Source: Paraburkholderia ultramafica (GTDB lineage Bacteria; Pseudomonadota; Gammaproteobacteria; Burkholderiales; Burkholderiaceae). Taken from it: 64,000 nucleotides of DNA. This document shows positions 1 to 10,000 of the stretch, in pieces; the first letter of the stretch is position 1; each line of letters opens with the position of its first letter. A program made the translations under genes and the position numbers. The stretch spans positions 166,381 through 230,380 of the forward strand of contig NZ_CADIKK010000007.1 in assembly GCF_902859915.1 (NCBI RefSeq), given 5' to 3'. The notes below the pieces were generated by a model. The model had not been told where the DNA came from, searched no databases, and worked only from the letters and a program-made list of their open reading frames with translations.

Positions 1-1508
<1,508 letters not shown>

Positions 1509-1594
1509 GGCATCATTCCCCGTGTGCCACGGCGTGCGCGCCCGCCTCTGATCGACGGAGGCCGGTCGCATGCGCGGCCCAGGAGACACTAACA

Positions 1595-3256
1595 ATGAGT
1601 CAAGCGATCGAAGTCAAGGTGCCGGACATCGGCGATTACAAGGACATCCCTGTGATCGAGGTGCTGGTGAAGGCGGGTGATACCGTCGAGAAAGAGCAAT
1701 CGCTCGTTACGCTGGAATCCGACAAGGCGACCATGGACGTGCCGAGCTCGGCCGCCGGCGTCGTCAAGGAAGTGAAGGTCAAGGTCGGCGACAATGTATC
1801 CGAAGGTTCGCTGATCGTCGTGCTGGACGGCGCTGCAGGCGGCGCGGCCGCTGCGGCGCCTGCAGCCGCTCCGGCGGCTGCGCCTGCACCGGGTGCCGCG
1901 CCCGCACCGGCCGCGGCACCCGCGCCTGCTGCGAGCGGCGCCGGTCTGCAACAAGTCAAAGTGCCGGATATCGGCGACTACAAAGACATTCCCGTGATCG
2001 AAGTCGCGGTGAAGGTTGGCGATCGCGTCGAGAAAGAGCAGTCGCTGGTGACGCTCGAATCCGACAAGGCGACCATGGACGTGCCGAGCTCGGCCGCCGG
2101 CGTGGTCAAGGAAGTGAAGGTCAAGGTCGGCGATACGGTCTCGGAAGGTTCGGTGATCGTGGTGGTGGAAGCCGAAGGCGGCGCGGCCGCCCCGGCTCCC
2201 GCACCGGCTGCGAAACAGGCATCGGCCGAAAAGCCGTCCGACGCGCCGGCCACGCCGTCGCCCGCACCGGTCGCGCCGTCAGCGCTCGCGCAAGCGCCGC
2301 TGATTCCGGCCGGCGAGGGTGGCACGCGCCGCGCGAGCCATGCGTCGCCGTCCGTGCGCAAGTTCGCGCGCGAACTCGGCGTCGACGTGTCGCAAGTGCA
2401 GGGCACGGGTCCGAAGAACCGCATTACGCAAGCCGACGTGACCGCCTTCATCAAGGGCGTGATGACCGGCCAGCGTGCTGCGCCCGCAGGCGCGGCGGCA
2501 CCGGCGGCCGCAGGTGGCGGCGAGCTGAACCTGCTGCCGTGGCCGAAGATCGACTTCACCAGGTTCGGTCCGATCGATCCGAAGCCGCTGTCGCGCATCA
2601 AGAAGATTTCGGGCGCGAATCTGCATCGCAACTGGGTCATGATTCCGCACGTCACGAACAACGACGAAGCGGACATCACCGAACTCGAAGCGCTGCGCGT
2701 GCAGTTGAACAAGGAAAACGAAAAGGCCGGCGTGAAGATCACGATGCTGGCGTTCGTGATCAAGGCCGTGGTGTCGGCTCTGAAGAAATTCCCGACGTTC
2801 AACGCGAGCCTCGATGGCGACAACCTCGTGTTCAAGCAGTACTACCACGTGGGCTTTGCCGCCGATACGCCGAACGGTCTGGTGGTTCCGGTGATTCGCG
2901 ACGCGGACAAGAAGGGTCTGGTCGAGATCGCGAAGGAAATGAGCGATCTGTCGAAGGCCGCGCGCGACGGCAAGCTGAAGCCGGATCAGATGCAGGGCGG
3001 CTGCTTCTCGATTTCGTCGCTGGGCGGGATTGGCGGCACCAACTTCACGCCGATCATCAACGCGCCTGAAGTCGCCATTCTCGGCCTGTCGCGCGGTGCG
3101 ATGAAGCCGGTGTGGGACGGCAAGCAGTTCGTGCCGCGCCTGATGCTGCCGCTGTCGCTGTCGTATGACCATCGCGTGATCGACGGGGCGGAAGCGGCGC
3201 GCTTCAATGCTTTCCTGGGTGCGATTCTTGCCGATTTCCGGCGTGTGATTCTTTAA
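1595..3256 (+). CDS. aceF: Dihydrolipoyllysine acetyltransferase, E2 of pyruvate dehydrogenase
   Basis: This is the core subunit of the pyruvate dehydrogenase complex; it moves the acetyl group from E1 to coenzyme A. The 553-residue protein has two N-terminal lipoyl domains (about residues 3-76 and 123-196), each with the lipoylated lysine in ESDKATMDVPS. Ala/Pro-rich linkers follow each domain. A peripheral subunit-binding domain comes next (ASPSVRKFARELGVDV, about 250-285), then the catalytic acetyltransferase domain ending in the active-site motif SYDHRVIDGAEA. A clear ribosome-binding site (AGGAG) precedes the ATG. The two lipoyl domains are nearly identical at DNA level. It lies between aceE and lpdA on the same strand. 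Two lipoyl domains rather than E. coli's three is common outside enterics. Confidence 0.97.
   Translation: MSQAIEVKVPDIGDYKDIPVIEVLVKAGDTVEKEQSLVTLESDKATMDVPSSAAGVVKEVKVKVGDNVSEGSLIVVLDGAAGGAAAAAPAAAPAAAPAPGAAPAPAAAPAPAASGAGLQQVKVPDIGDYKDIPVIEVAVKVGDRVEKEQSLVTLESDKATMDVPSSAAGVVKEVKVKVGDTVSEGSVIVVVEAEGGAAAPAPAPAAKQASAEKPSDAPATPSPAPVAPSALAQAPLIPAGEGGTRRASHASPSVRKFARELGVDVSQVQGTGPKNRITQADVTAFIKGVMTGQRAAPAGAAAPAAAGGGELNLLPWPKIDFTRFGPIDPKPLSRIKKISGANLHRNWVMIPHVTNNDEADITELEALRVQLNKENEKAGVKITMLAFVIKAVVSALKKFPTFNASLDGDNLVFKQYYHVGFAADTPNGLVVPVIRDADKKGLVEIAKEMSDLSKAARDGKLKPDQMQGGCFSISSLGGIGGTNFTPIINAPEVAILGLSRGAMKPVWDGKQFVPRLMLPLSLSYDHRVIDGAEAARFNAFLGAILADFRRVIL
1715..2132 (+). repeat. Intragenic duplication encoding the two AceF lipoyl domains
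   Basis: Bases 1715-1761 and 2057-2103 are identical over 47 bases. After one mismatch the identity continues for another 29 bases (from 1763 and from 2105). The repeated segment covers the lipoylation site and the following strand of the domain. Near-identity at synonymous positions points to recent duplication or ongoing gene conversion between the two domain copies. Confidence 0.85.
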
Positions 3257-3363
3257 TCGGTTGGTGAGGTTTTTGCCGGGGCGCGGGTGACTCAGGTTAT
3301 CCGCGTCTGCCGGTTTGCGCTGTGTGCGCAACTCATCACCGATTAATAAGAGAAGGGGACACT

Positions 3364-5127
3364 ATGAGTCTCGTCGAAGTAAAAGTGCCGGATATCGGTG
3401 ACTTCAAGGACGTCGATGTCATCGAAGTCAACATCAAACCGGGCGATGCGATCGAAAAAGAACAGTCGCTGTTGACGCTCGAGTCCGACAAGGCCTCCAT
3501 GGAAGTGCCGAGCGATACCGCCGGCACCGTCAAGGAAGTTCGCATCAAAGCCGGCGACAAGGTTTCGCAAGGCACGGTGATCGCGCTCGTCGAAGCGTCG
3601 GCGGATGCGGCGCCCGCGAAGGCCGCAGCCAAACAACCCGAGCAAGCGCCGGCGCCGGCCGCTGCCGCTCCTGCCGCGGCGCCCGCTCCGCAAGCCGGCA
3701 GCTTTGCCGGCAGCGCGGATATCGAGTGCGACATGCTCGTGCTCGGCTCGGGCCCCGGTGGCTATTCGGCCGCGTTCCGCTCGGCCGACCTCGGCATGAA
3801 GACGGTGCTGGTCGAACGTTATGCAACGCTCGGCGGCGTGTGTCTGAACGTCGGCTGTATTCCGTCGAAAGCGCTGTTGCACACCGCGCTCGTGATCGAC
3901 GAAGCCGAGGAGCTCGGCGCGCACGGCATCACGTTCGCGAAGCCGCAGATCGATCTCGACAAGCTGCGCGACTTCAAGTCGGGCGTCGTCAACAAGCTGA
4001 CCGGCGGTCTCGCCGGCATGGCCAGGATGCGCAAGGTCGAAGTGGTGACGGGCACTGGCGCGTTCGTCGATCCGCATCACATGGAAGTGCAGACCGAAGG
4101 CGGCAAGAAGGTCGTCAAATTCAAGCAGGCGATCATCGCCGCGGGTTCGGAAGCGGTGAAGCTGCCGTTCATTCCGGAAGATCCGCGGGTGGTCGATTCG
4201 ACCGGCGCGCTCGAACTGCGTCAGATTCCGCAGCGCATGCTGGTGATCGGCGGCGGCATCATCGGGCTGGAAATGGCGACGGTGTATGCGACGCTCGGCG
4301 CGCAGATCGACGTGGTCGAAATGCTCGACGTCCTGATGGCCGGCGCGGACCGCGATCTGGTCAAGGTGTGGGAGAAGTACAACAGCAAGCGTTTCGCGAA
4401 CGTCATGCTGAAGACCAAGACCACCGCGGCCGAGGCGAAAGACGACGGCATCTATGTGTCGTTCGAAGGCGAGCAGGCTCCGCCCGAAGCGCAACGCTAT
4501 GACCTCGTGCTGGTTGCCGTCGGCCGTTCGCCGAACGGCAAGAGGATCGGCGCGGACAAGGCCGGCGTCGCGGTGACGGATCGCGGCTTCATCGATGTCG
4601 ACAAGCAGATGCGCACCAACGTGCCGCACATCTTTGCGATCGGCGATATCGTCGGTCAGCCGATGCTCGCGCACAAGGCGGTGCACGAAGCTCACGTCGC
4701 CGCCGAAGTCGCGCATGGCGAGAAGGCGTACTTCGACGCGCTGCAGATTCCGTCGGTCGCCTACACCGATCCGGAAGTGGCGTGGGCCGGCCAGACGGAA
4801 GACCAGTTGAAGGCCGATGGCGTCAAGTACGGCAAAGCGGTGTTCCCGTGGGCCGCTTCGGGCCGCGCGATTGCCAACGGCCGCGACGAAGGCTTCACGA
4901 AGCTGCTGTTCGATGAGGAAACGCATCGCGTGATCGGCGGCGGGATCGTCGGCCTGAATGCGGGCGACCTGATCAGCGAAATCTGTCTCGCGATCGAAAT
5001 GGGCGCTGATGCGACGGATATCGGTAAGACGATTCACCCGCATCCGACGCTCGGCGAATCGATCGGGATGGCCGCCGAGTTGTATGAAGGCGTCTGCACC
5101 GACTTGCCGCCGCAGAAAAAGAAGTAA
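3364..5127 (+). CDS. lpdA: Dihydrolipoyl dehydrogenase (E3) with N-terminal lipoyl domain
   Basis: This FAD enzyme reoxidises the dihydrolipoyl groups of the pyruvate dehydrogenase complex with NAD+. The 587-residue protein is longer than the usual ~475 because it carries its own lipoyl domain (residues about 1-77, lipoyl lysine in ESDKASMEVPS) and an Ala/Pro linker. The flavoenzyme part shows the FAD loop LGSGPGGYSAA, the redox disulphide GGVCLNVGCIPSK, the NAD-binding GGGIIGLEMA and the catalytic His-Glu region HPHPTLGE. The ATG at 3364 was chosen because GAGAAGGGGAC precedes it and the protein then begins directly with the lipoyl domain; an in-frame upstream start at 3322 adds an unlikely 14 residues. 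It is the last gene of the aceE-aceF-lpdA run and is followed by a strong terminator. Confidence 0.96.
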   Translation: MSLVEVKVPDIGDFKDVDVIEVNIKPGDAIEKEQSLLTLESDKASMEVPSDTAGTVKEVRIKAGDKVSQGTVIALVEASADAAPAKAAAKQPEQAPAPAAAAPAAAPAPQAGSFAGSADIECDMLVLGSGPGGYSAAFRSADLGMKTVLVERYATLGGVCLNVGCIPSKALLHTALVIDEAEELGAHGITFAKPQIDLDKLRDFKSGVVNKLTGGLAGMARMRKVEVVTGTGAFVDPHHMEVQTEGGKKVVKFKQAIIAAGSEAVKLPFIPEDPRVVDSTGALELRQIPQRMLVIGGGIIGLEMATVYATLGAQIDVVEMLDVLMAGADRDLVKVWEKYNSKRFANVMLKTKTTAAEAKDDGIYVSFEGEQAPPEAQRYDLVLVAVGRSPNGKRIGADKAGVAVTDRGFIDVDKQMRTNVPHIFAIGDIVGQPMLAHKAVHEAHVAAEVAHGEKAYFDALQIPSVAYTDPEVAWAGQTEDQLKADGVKYGKAVFPWAASGRAIANGRDEGFTKLLFDEETHRVIGGGIVGLNAGDLISEICLAIEMGADATDIGKTIHPHPTLGESIGMAAELYEGVCTDLPPQKKK

Positions 5128-5174
5128 CGCCGTTCGGCCTGCCTGCATCCAGGCGGGTTCGAAGAAGCAAAGAA

Positions 5175-5213
5175 AAAACGGCGCGTCCTGTAAAGGGCGC
5201 GCCGTTTTCTTGT
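5175..5213 (+). terminator. Rho-independent terminator after lpdA
   Basis: A stem AAAACGGCGCGTCC pairs with GGGCGCGCCGTTTT (one G-U pair) around a six-base loop, followed by a short T-rich run. It ends the pyruvate dehydrogenase operon. Confidence 0.9.
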
Positions 5214-5310
5214 TCGCTTTCTCTTTCACCACGCAGCAGGCCGGGGCGTTTGCCGTGCAACGACGGCACGGCGGCACACGCGTGCTCACAACGTATCAGG
5301 TGACCGGCAA

Positions 5311-5336
5311 AAAAAAATCCCGGCCTTGCGCCGGGC
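5311..5336 (-). terminator. Rho-independent terminator for phaP
   Basis: Read on the minus strand, CCCGGC and GCCGGG form a six-base GC stem with a five-base loop, followed by an A and then a run of at least seven T. This is a classic intrinsic terminator oriented for the leftward phaP gene, about 150 bases beyond its stop codon. Confidence 0.8.
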
Positions 5337-5482
5337 AAACGATACGCTGTTCAACGTATCGGAGCGTGCGGCCAATGAAACCGTGTGAGCGGCAACGGCA
5401 CGACGCTGTTGCTTGCGATAACGCCGGCACAGCGGGTGGGCTGTGCCGGCGTCTGGTGATGCCTGAAAGCGCTGCGTGAAGT

Positions 5483-6055
5483 TTAGACTGCCTTCTTGGC
5501 CGAGCGCGATGCTTGCGCGGCGGCTTGCGAAGCTGCCTTCGATGCGGCCGTAGCGGCTGCATTGAAGTTGCTTTCAGCGATTTCGACGGCTTGCTTGGTC
5601 GCCTTGTGGACCGTTTCGTACGTGGTGTTGGCGGCGGTGATAGCCGACTTCATCACGGCGACAGCGGTTTCCGAGCCGGCCGGTGCGTTCTTCGCGACGT
5701 TTTCGACGAGCGACTGCACCTTGCGGTTTTGCTCTTCGAACTGGGCTTCCGCGACGCGGGTGAATTCACCTTGCGTTGCCGAAACGATTTCATACACGTG
5801 GCGGCCGTACGACAGCGCCTTTTCAGCCACCGGCTGTGCAAGGCTCGCTTGCAGCGCCAGCAATTCCTGCGCGTCTTTCACCGACAACGCGCGTTGGGCA
5901 TTTTCCTGGCTTTCCGCGAGACTCGACTTCACGACTTGCAGATTCAGTTCAACCAGCTTTTCGACGCCTTCAAATGCTTTGGTCGTCAGGCCGAACAGCG
6001 TTTCAAGGTTGGCTTTCTGGGCTGCGGCGAATTGCTCAGGGGTCAGCAGAGTCAT
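5483..6055 (-). CDS. phaP: Phasin family protein (PHB granule-associated)
   Basis: Phasins coat polyhydroxyalkanoate granules in the cytoplasm, control granule size and number, and are usually the most abundant granule protein. The 190-residue product starts [20 protein letters not shown] and is an almost wholly helical, Ala/Lys/Glu-rich protein without cysteine or membrane segments, matching the betaproteobacterial phasin family in sequence and length. The C terminus is Lys/Ala-rich (ASRSAKKAV). AGGAG lies just upstream of the ATG. It sits next to the pyruvate dehydrogenase operon, which makes the acetyl-CoA precursor of PHB. A strong promoter with paired palindromes lies upstream, and a terminator follows. 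Identification is by family resemblance and synteny. Confidence 0.93.
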   Translation of the reverse strand: MTLLTPEQFAAAQKANLETLFGLTTKAFEGVEKLVELNLQVVKSSLAESQENAQRALSVKDAQELLALQASLAQPVAEKALSYGRHVYEIVSATQGEFTRVAEAQFEEQNRKVQSLVENVAKNAPAGSETAVAVMKSAITAANTTYETVHKATKQAVEIAESNFNAAATAASKAASQAAAQASRSAKKAV

Positions 6056-6145
6056 GGTTTACGCTCCTGGATTGCGGTCTGTCTGTGCGGACCGCATTGG
6101 GTGAGTGGCGAGACGCAGTGGATCGTCTCCCCGGACCGCGATGTA

Positions 6146-6219
6146 TTGTGCATCGCAGCAATAGTTCCCATTTTAGGACGGTCGCAACGAATGTCAAGTG
6201 CTTTTTGTGCGTCGCACAA
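6146..6219 (-). promoter_or_regulatory. phaP promoter flanked by two palindromic operator-like sites
   Basis: On the minus strand a perfect -35 hexamer TTGACA (6192-6197) is followed after 16 bases by a -10 TAAAAT (6170-6175). A perfect palindrome TTGTGCGTCGCACAA (6205-6219) lies just upstream of -35. A related element TTGTGCATCGCAGCAA, as read on the plus strand (6146-6161), covers the expected transcription start. The arrangement suits a dimeric repressor. PhaR is the known repressor of phaP in Cupriavidus-type bacteria; that it binds here is inference. Confidence 0.7.
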
Positions 6220-6771
6220 TATTAAGAAAATGCTGATAAAACAATACCTTATGCAGTAGGCATTACATTCATGTGACTGTGGGCAATTTAACTGTTGCAC
6301 CGTGCTGGTGCGGTATAAAGTGGCACCGAGCGCTGATTTGGTGGGGTATTTTTACCGATGGCATCGCGGTGCGGAGCGCACAATGGTAATGTCCCGCATC
6401 TCAAAAAAATGAGCAATTGCCGATTCGATGTAAACCGGAAACTGTCAAGGAACGTTAATGCTCTGAGCCGGTCGAACGCGCGTTGGCGGTTTCCAGCAGG
6501 TGTTTAACAGCCTGGCCGCGAGGCGCCGACGATGTCCTGTTGCACTGGCGGCGCTGCACCTTCCGGTGCTCCAACCGTATTTCCCCGAATCAAGGTTGTC
6601 TCGAAATTGCCGTTATGCTGCAAGAATCGCCCTCGGTTCCGGGCGGATGGCGGCAATAGCGAGGCGCAGCGCGCTGACGATCGTTTTTTTCGATCGACGC
6701 GCGGCACTTATTTGTGTTTTTGCGATCGGAGCTTACAAGCCGGTTTAAGGAGCGCTTATAAGTGCTTCAAA

Positions 6772-6800
6772 TTGCTAATTTTTCGTTGTTTTACTACACT
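6772..6800 (+). promoter_or_regulatory. Putative sigma-70 promoter of pbpG
   Basis: TTGCTA (6772-6777) and TACACT (6795-6800) are separated by 17 bases and lie 35 bases before the ATG of the endopeptidase gene. The spacing is ideal, and each hexamer matches the consensus at four or more positions. Confidence 0.5.
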
Positions 6801-6834
6801 TGCGGAAAACTCTCGCCGCTCCTACCGAACACCC

Positions 6835-8028
6835 ATGAAAACCAACATGTTTTCGTCGCTAAAAGTGATCCACGGCGCGGCCCGCAGCACCGCTCTGTCG
6901 GTGGCCGTCTCTCTGGTCGTCGCAGCGGCGTTCGCCACGCCTGTCAGCACTTTTGCCGCCACGCCTGCCGCAACTGCAAAAACCTCCAAACACGCAAAAA
7001 CCGCGAAGAAGCCGGGCGAGGCTGCCGCCACCGCCAAGGTGTCGAGCAAGCCGGCGAAAGCCGTCAAAGGCGCGGCCGCGAAGACCGAGGCCGCTGCGGA
7101 CGACGATGCGCCGCGCGGTAGCGTCAAGCGCAAGCGCGTGAGCTTCACGGCGAACGGCCGTCACCACTCGGTGATGCGCCGCGTCGCGTATGAGCCGCGT
7201 CAACCGACCGTCGGCCAGGCTTTTGGCCTGCACGAAACGCCGGACGCGTTGATGCTGCGCTCGAGCGTGGCCTACGTGATCGACCAGAACTCCGGCGAGT
7301 CGCTGTTCGACAAGAACTCGCGCGCCGTGGTGCCGATCGCGTCGATCACCAAGCTGATGACGGCGATGGTGGTGCTCGATTCGAAAGAGCCGATGACCGA
7401 CCAGATCGAAGTCACCGACGAAGACCGCGATTACGAGAAGAACACCGGCTCGCGCCTGTCGGTGGGCTCGGTGCTCTCGCGTGAAGACATGCTGCACATC
7501 GCGCTGATGGCCTCGGAAAATCGTGCCGCCGCGTCGCTGTCGCGGTATTTCCCGGGCGGCCGTCCGGCGTTCCTCGCCGCGATGAACGCGAAGGCCAGGC
7601 AACTTGGCATGACCGACACGCATTTCGAAAACCCGACGGGTTTGACGAGCCAGAACGTGTCGAGCGCGCGCGACCTCGTGAAGATGGTCAACGCGGCGTA
7701 TCAGTATCCGGTGATCCGCAAGTTCTCGACCGATCACAGCTACGAGGTGTACACCGGCAAGCGCTCGTTGGCGTACAACAGCACCAATGCGCTGGTGCGT
7801 AATCCGACGTGGGACATCGGTCTGCAAAAGACCGGCTTTATCAACGAAGCGGGCGAGTGCCTCGTGATGCAGGCGACCATCCATGGCCGTCCGATGATCT
7901 TGGTGCTGCTCGATTCGTCGGGTAAGTACTCGCGTTTCGCGGATGCCACGCGCCTGCGCACTTGGCTGGATAACGGCGGTGATCAGCCGCGTATTACCAG
8001 CGCGGATGCCGGCGGTCCGGGTACCTGA
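6835..8028 (+). CDS. pbpG: D-alanyl-D-alanine endopeptidase (PBP7/8 type)
   Basis: This is a periplasmic peptidase of the S11 penicillin-binding family that cuts D-Ala-meso-DAP cross-links in peptidoglycan. The 397-residue protein has an N-terminal signal peptide (hydrophobic AVSLVVAAAFATPVSTFAA, about residues 20-38) and then an Ala/Lys-rich linker of roughly 60 residues. The catalytic domain has all three active-site motifs: S170-x-x-K173 (SITK), S227-x-N229 (SEN) and K332-T-G. The ATG at 6835 was chosen because it gives a proper signal peptide and lies 35 bases below a good promoter. The lysine-rich linker is longer than in the E. coli enzyme. It is a single-gene unit ending in a bidirectional terminator. 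Confidence 0.92.
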   Translation: MKTNMFSSLKVIHGAARSTALSVAVSLVVAAAFATPVSTFAATPAATAKTSKHAKTAKKPGEAAATAKVSSKPAKAVKGAAAKTEAAADDDAPRGSVKRKRVSFTANGRHHSVMRRVAYEPRQPTVGQAFGLHETPDALMLRSSVAYVIDQNSGESLFDKNSRAVVPIASITKLMTAMVVLDSKEPMTDQIEVTDEDRDYEKNTGSRLSVGSVLSREDMLHIALMASENRAAASLSRYFPGGRPAFLAAMNAKARQLGMTDTHFENPTGLTSQNVSSARDLVKMVNAAYQYPVIRKFSTDHSYEVYTGKRSLAYNSTNALVRNPTWDIGLQKTGFINEAGECLVMQATIHGRPMILVLLDSSGKYSRFADATRLRTWLDNGGDQPRITSADAGGPGT

Positions 8029-8076
8029 AGTGTTTTGTTTCGGCGGTCGGTTTTCCAGACCGGCTGCCATTGACAT

Positions 8077-8108
8077 AAAAAAGCCTCGCAGTTGCGAGGC
8101 TTTTTTTT
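8077..8108. terminator. Bidirectional terminator between pbpG and iclR-type gene
   Basis: GCCTCGCA and TGCGAGGC form a tight hairpin flanked by A6 on the left and T8 on the right, so it works for both convergent genes. Confidence 0.92.
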
Positions 8109-8138
8109 CATCGCGCCGCAGAAGAAGCGGCCGCCGTC

Positions 8139-8945
8139 TTATGCGTGATGATTGCGCGAATGGTCGTGCGGCGCTTGCGGCCGATACCCGAGCGATTCGG
8201 AAATCATCAGCGCCGTCTGACTGAGCTGCCCGAGCCAGGAATCCTGCAAGCGATCCGCCGGCGCCGACAGCGACAGGCCGGCGACCAGCTTGCCGGTGTC
8301 GTCGTAGATGCCGGCAGCGATGCAGCGCACGCCGAGTTCCAGTTCCTCGTTATCGCGCGCGCAAGCTTGCTGGCGCACGTGCGACAGTTCGCGCTCCAGC
8401 TTGGTCAGGTCAGTGATGCTGTTCTGCGTGTGCCCTGACAAACCGGTGCGCGTGGCGTAGGCTCGCACCCGGGTCGATTCGTCGGCGGCGAGGAACAGCT
8501 TGCCCACCGAAGTCAGATGCAGCGGGGCCCGCCCGCCGATGGCTCGCACCACCTGCATGCCGGAGCGTTCGGAATAAGCGCGTTCGATATAGACGATCTC
8601 GTCGCCCTGACGCACCGACAGGTTCACTGTCTGGCCGGTCTGACGGTGCAGTTCGCGCATCGGCGTAAGCGCCGCGTCGCGCACCGACAGGCGCGCCTTC
8701 ACCAGATTGCCCAGTTCGAGCAGGCGCATGCCGAGACGATAAGTGCCGGGATCCGAGCGGTCGACCAGCCGGCACATCACCATGTCGTTCAGGATGCGGT
8801 GCGCGGTGGACGGGTGCAGCTCCGTGCGGATGGCGAGTTCTTTCAGGCTGACCGGGTCGCTATGCGCCGCGAGTGCATCGAGCAGGCGCATCATGCGTTC
8901 GATCACCTGGATCGAAGTTTTGGGATCCGGGTTCGTATCGCTCAT
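8139..8945 (-). CDS. IclR family transcriptional regulator
   Basis: This is a DNA-binding regulator with an N-terminal winged helix-turn-helix (about residues 12-70, including LKELAIRTELHPSTAHRILNDM) and a C-terminal effector-binding domain (about 75-260). The C-terminal domain has typical IclR text such as LHLTSVGKLFLA and RDNEELELGVRCIAAGIYDD. The product has 268 residues from the ATG at 8945; a TTG at 8969 would add eight residues but falls inside a palindrome probably used as an operator. It is transcribed divergently from lutA-lutB, so it may regulate lactate utilisation, perhaps sensing a small organic acid. That role rests on position only; canonical LutR is GntR-type. Confidence 0.9.
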   Translation of the reverse strand: MSDTNPDPKTSIQVIERMMRLLDALAAHSDPVSLKELAIRTELHPSTAHRILNDMVMCRLVDRSDPGTYRLGMRLLELGNLVKARLSVRDAALTPMRELHRQTGQTVNLSVRQGDEIVYIERAYSERSGMQVVRAIGGRAPLHLTSVGKLFLAADESTRVRAYATRTGLSGHTQNSITDLTKLERELSHVRQQACARDNEELELGVRCIAAGIYDDTGKLVAGLSLSAPADRLQDSWLGQLSQTALMISESLGYRPQAPHDHSRNHHA

Positions 8946-8956
8946 GGGAGGAATCG

Positions 8957-8987
8957 GTTGACGCGTCAACAGCGGAAATTGATTGTA
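8957..8987 (-). promoter_or_regulatory. iclR-type gene promoter -10 and start-site palindrome
   Basis: On the minus strand a -10 TACAAT (8982-8987) is preceded at 17 bases by a weak TTCGCT. The perfect 14-bp palindrome GTTGACGCGTCAAC (8957-8970) begins a few bases after the expected start point, in the 5' leader. This looks like an autoregulatory operator. The repressor assignment is inference. Confidence 0.5.
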
Positions 8988-9123
8988 TCTCGTATGGTGA
9001 AAAAAGCGAACGCGGTTCGAAGCGCTGCTCCAATTTAACGAAGCGTTCGTCCTATGCCTTCCGGCCGTTGGTATTGTGCGCCAAACAGCGGATAATCAGG
9101 GACGTTTTCCCGAAGGAGGGCTC

Positions 9124-9846
9124 ATGCGAGTCGGATTGTTCGTCACCTGCCTGATCGACCTGATGCGTCCCGAGATCGGTTTTTCGGTCATCAAGCTGAT
9201 CGAAGGCGCCGGTTTCGAGGTGGTGGTACCACCCGCGCAAACCTGTTGCGGGCAGCCCGCATACAACTCGGGGGAACGACGCATCGCGCGCGATCTGGCC
9301 GAGAAAACCCTGCGCGAGTTCGAACAGTTCGATTACGTGGTGGTGCCGTCGGGGTCGTGCGGCGGCATGATCCGCACGCACTACGGCGACCTGTTCGCCG
9401 ACGATCCCGAACTGATGAACCGCTTCGGCCGGCTGCGGGCGAAGGTCTTCGAGCTGACCGATTTCCTCGTCAACGTGGCCAAGGTGCAATTGCAGCCGGG
9501 CGAATTCGCGGGTCGGGTGACGTACCACGACTCCTGCTCGGGGCTGCGCGAACTCGGCGTGAAGACCCAGCCGCGCACGTTGCTGGCGCAAGTGGGCGTG
9601 GCGGTGACGGAGATGAAGGATTGCGAGCATTGTTGCGGTTTCGGCGGCACGTTCGCGCTGAAGTACGGCGATATCTCGACGGCGATCGTCGACGAGAAGT
9701 GCGCGAATATCTGTGCAAGCGGCGCCGGCACGGTGGTGCTCGGCGACCTCGGCTGCATGCTCAATATCGAAGGCCGTCTGCGGCGTACCGGAGATTCGAC
9801 GACGCGGGTGCTGCACATCGCGCAGGTGCTGGCCGGCGACGTGTAA
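9124..9846 (+). CDS. lutA: Lactate utilisation protein A, (Fe-S)-binding
   Basis: This is a 240-residue protein of the LutA/LldE/YkgE family, part of the iron-sulphur L-lactate dehydrogenase complex that oxidises lactate to pyruvate. It contains two cysteine-rich CCG domains: the first includes PAQTCCGQPAYNSG and PSGSCGGMIRTHYG, the second DSCSGLRELG and EHCCGFGGTFALKYG. These motifs are typical of heterodisulphide-reductase-like proteins that hold [4Fe-4S] clusters. The ATG at 9124 has an excellent ribosome-binding site (GAAGGAGG). It is the first gene of a two-gene run with lutB and is divergent from an IclR regulator. A paralogous glycolate oxidase iron-sulphur subunit is the main alternative, but the partner gene argues for lut. 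Confidence 0.9.
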   Translation: MRVGLFVTCLIDLMRPEIGFSVIKLIEGAGFEVVVPPAQTCCGQPAYNSGERRIARDLAEKTLREFEQFDYVVVPSGSCGGMIRTHYGDLFADDPELMNRFGRLRAKVFELTDFLVNVAKVQLQPGEFAGRVTYHDSCSGLRELGVKTQPRTLLAQVGVAVTEMKDCEHCCGFGGTFALKYGDISTAIVDEKCANICASGAGTVVLGDLGCMLNIEGRLRRTGDSTTRVLHIAQVLAGDV

Positions 9847-10000
9847 AGGCGCCGGCACGTTGGGTCGGCACGTCTTGCCGGCACGCCGTTCGTCCGCCGT
9901 TTGCCCGTTTGCCGCGCGCCACCTCGCGCCATTCATTTCACGCATGTCGTTGCGCGCGTTCTGTGCCGCGCGTTGCGATTCGATTCCGCATAAGGCCGCC

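Larger units (their letters stand above)
5128..5482. other. Convergent intergenic region lpdA/phaP
   Basis: This stretch has no supported gene. It holds the lpdA terminator (5175-5213), the phaP terminator on the other strand (5311-5336) and a further perfect 12-bp inverted repeat at 5421-5432/5441-5452 (ACGCCGGCACAG with an 8-base loop). The last lacks a T tract and may stabilise the phaP transcript 3' end. Confidence 0.7.
6056..6834. other. Divergent intergenic region phaP/pbpG
   Basis: This 779-base stretch has no supported gene. It holds the phaP promoter and palindromes (6146-6219), a short inverted repeat GCACC-GTGCT-GGTGC near 6296-6310, and the pbpG promoter (6772-6800). An open frame continues upstream of pbpG to 6532 but has no ribosome-binding site and would place the signal peptide internally. 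The unusually AT-rich, gene-free middle part could host further regulation or a small RNA, but I see no structure that proves one. Confidence 0.5.
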
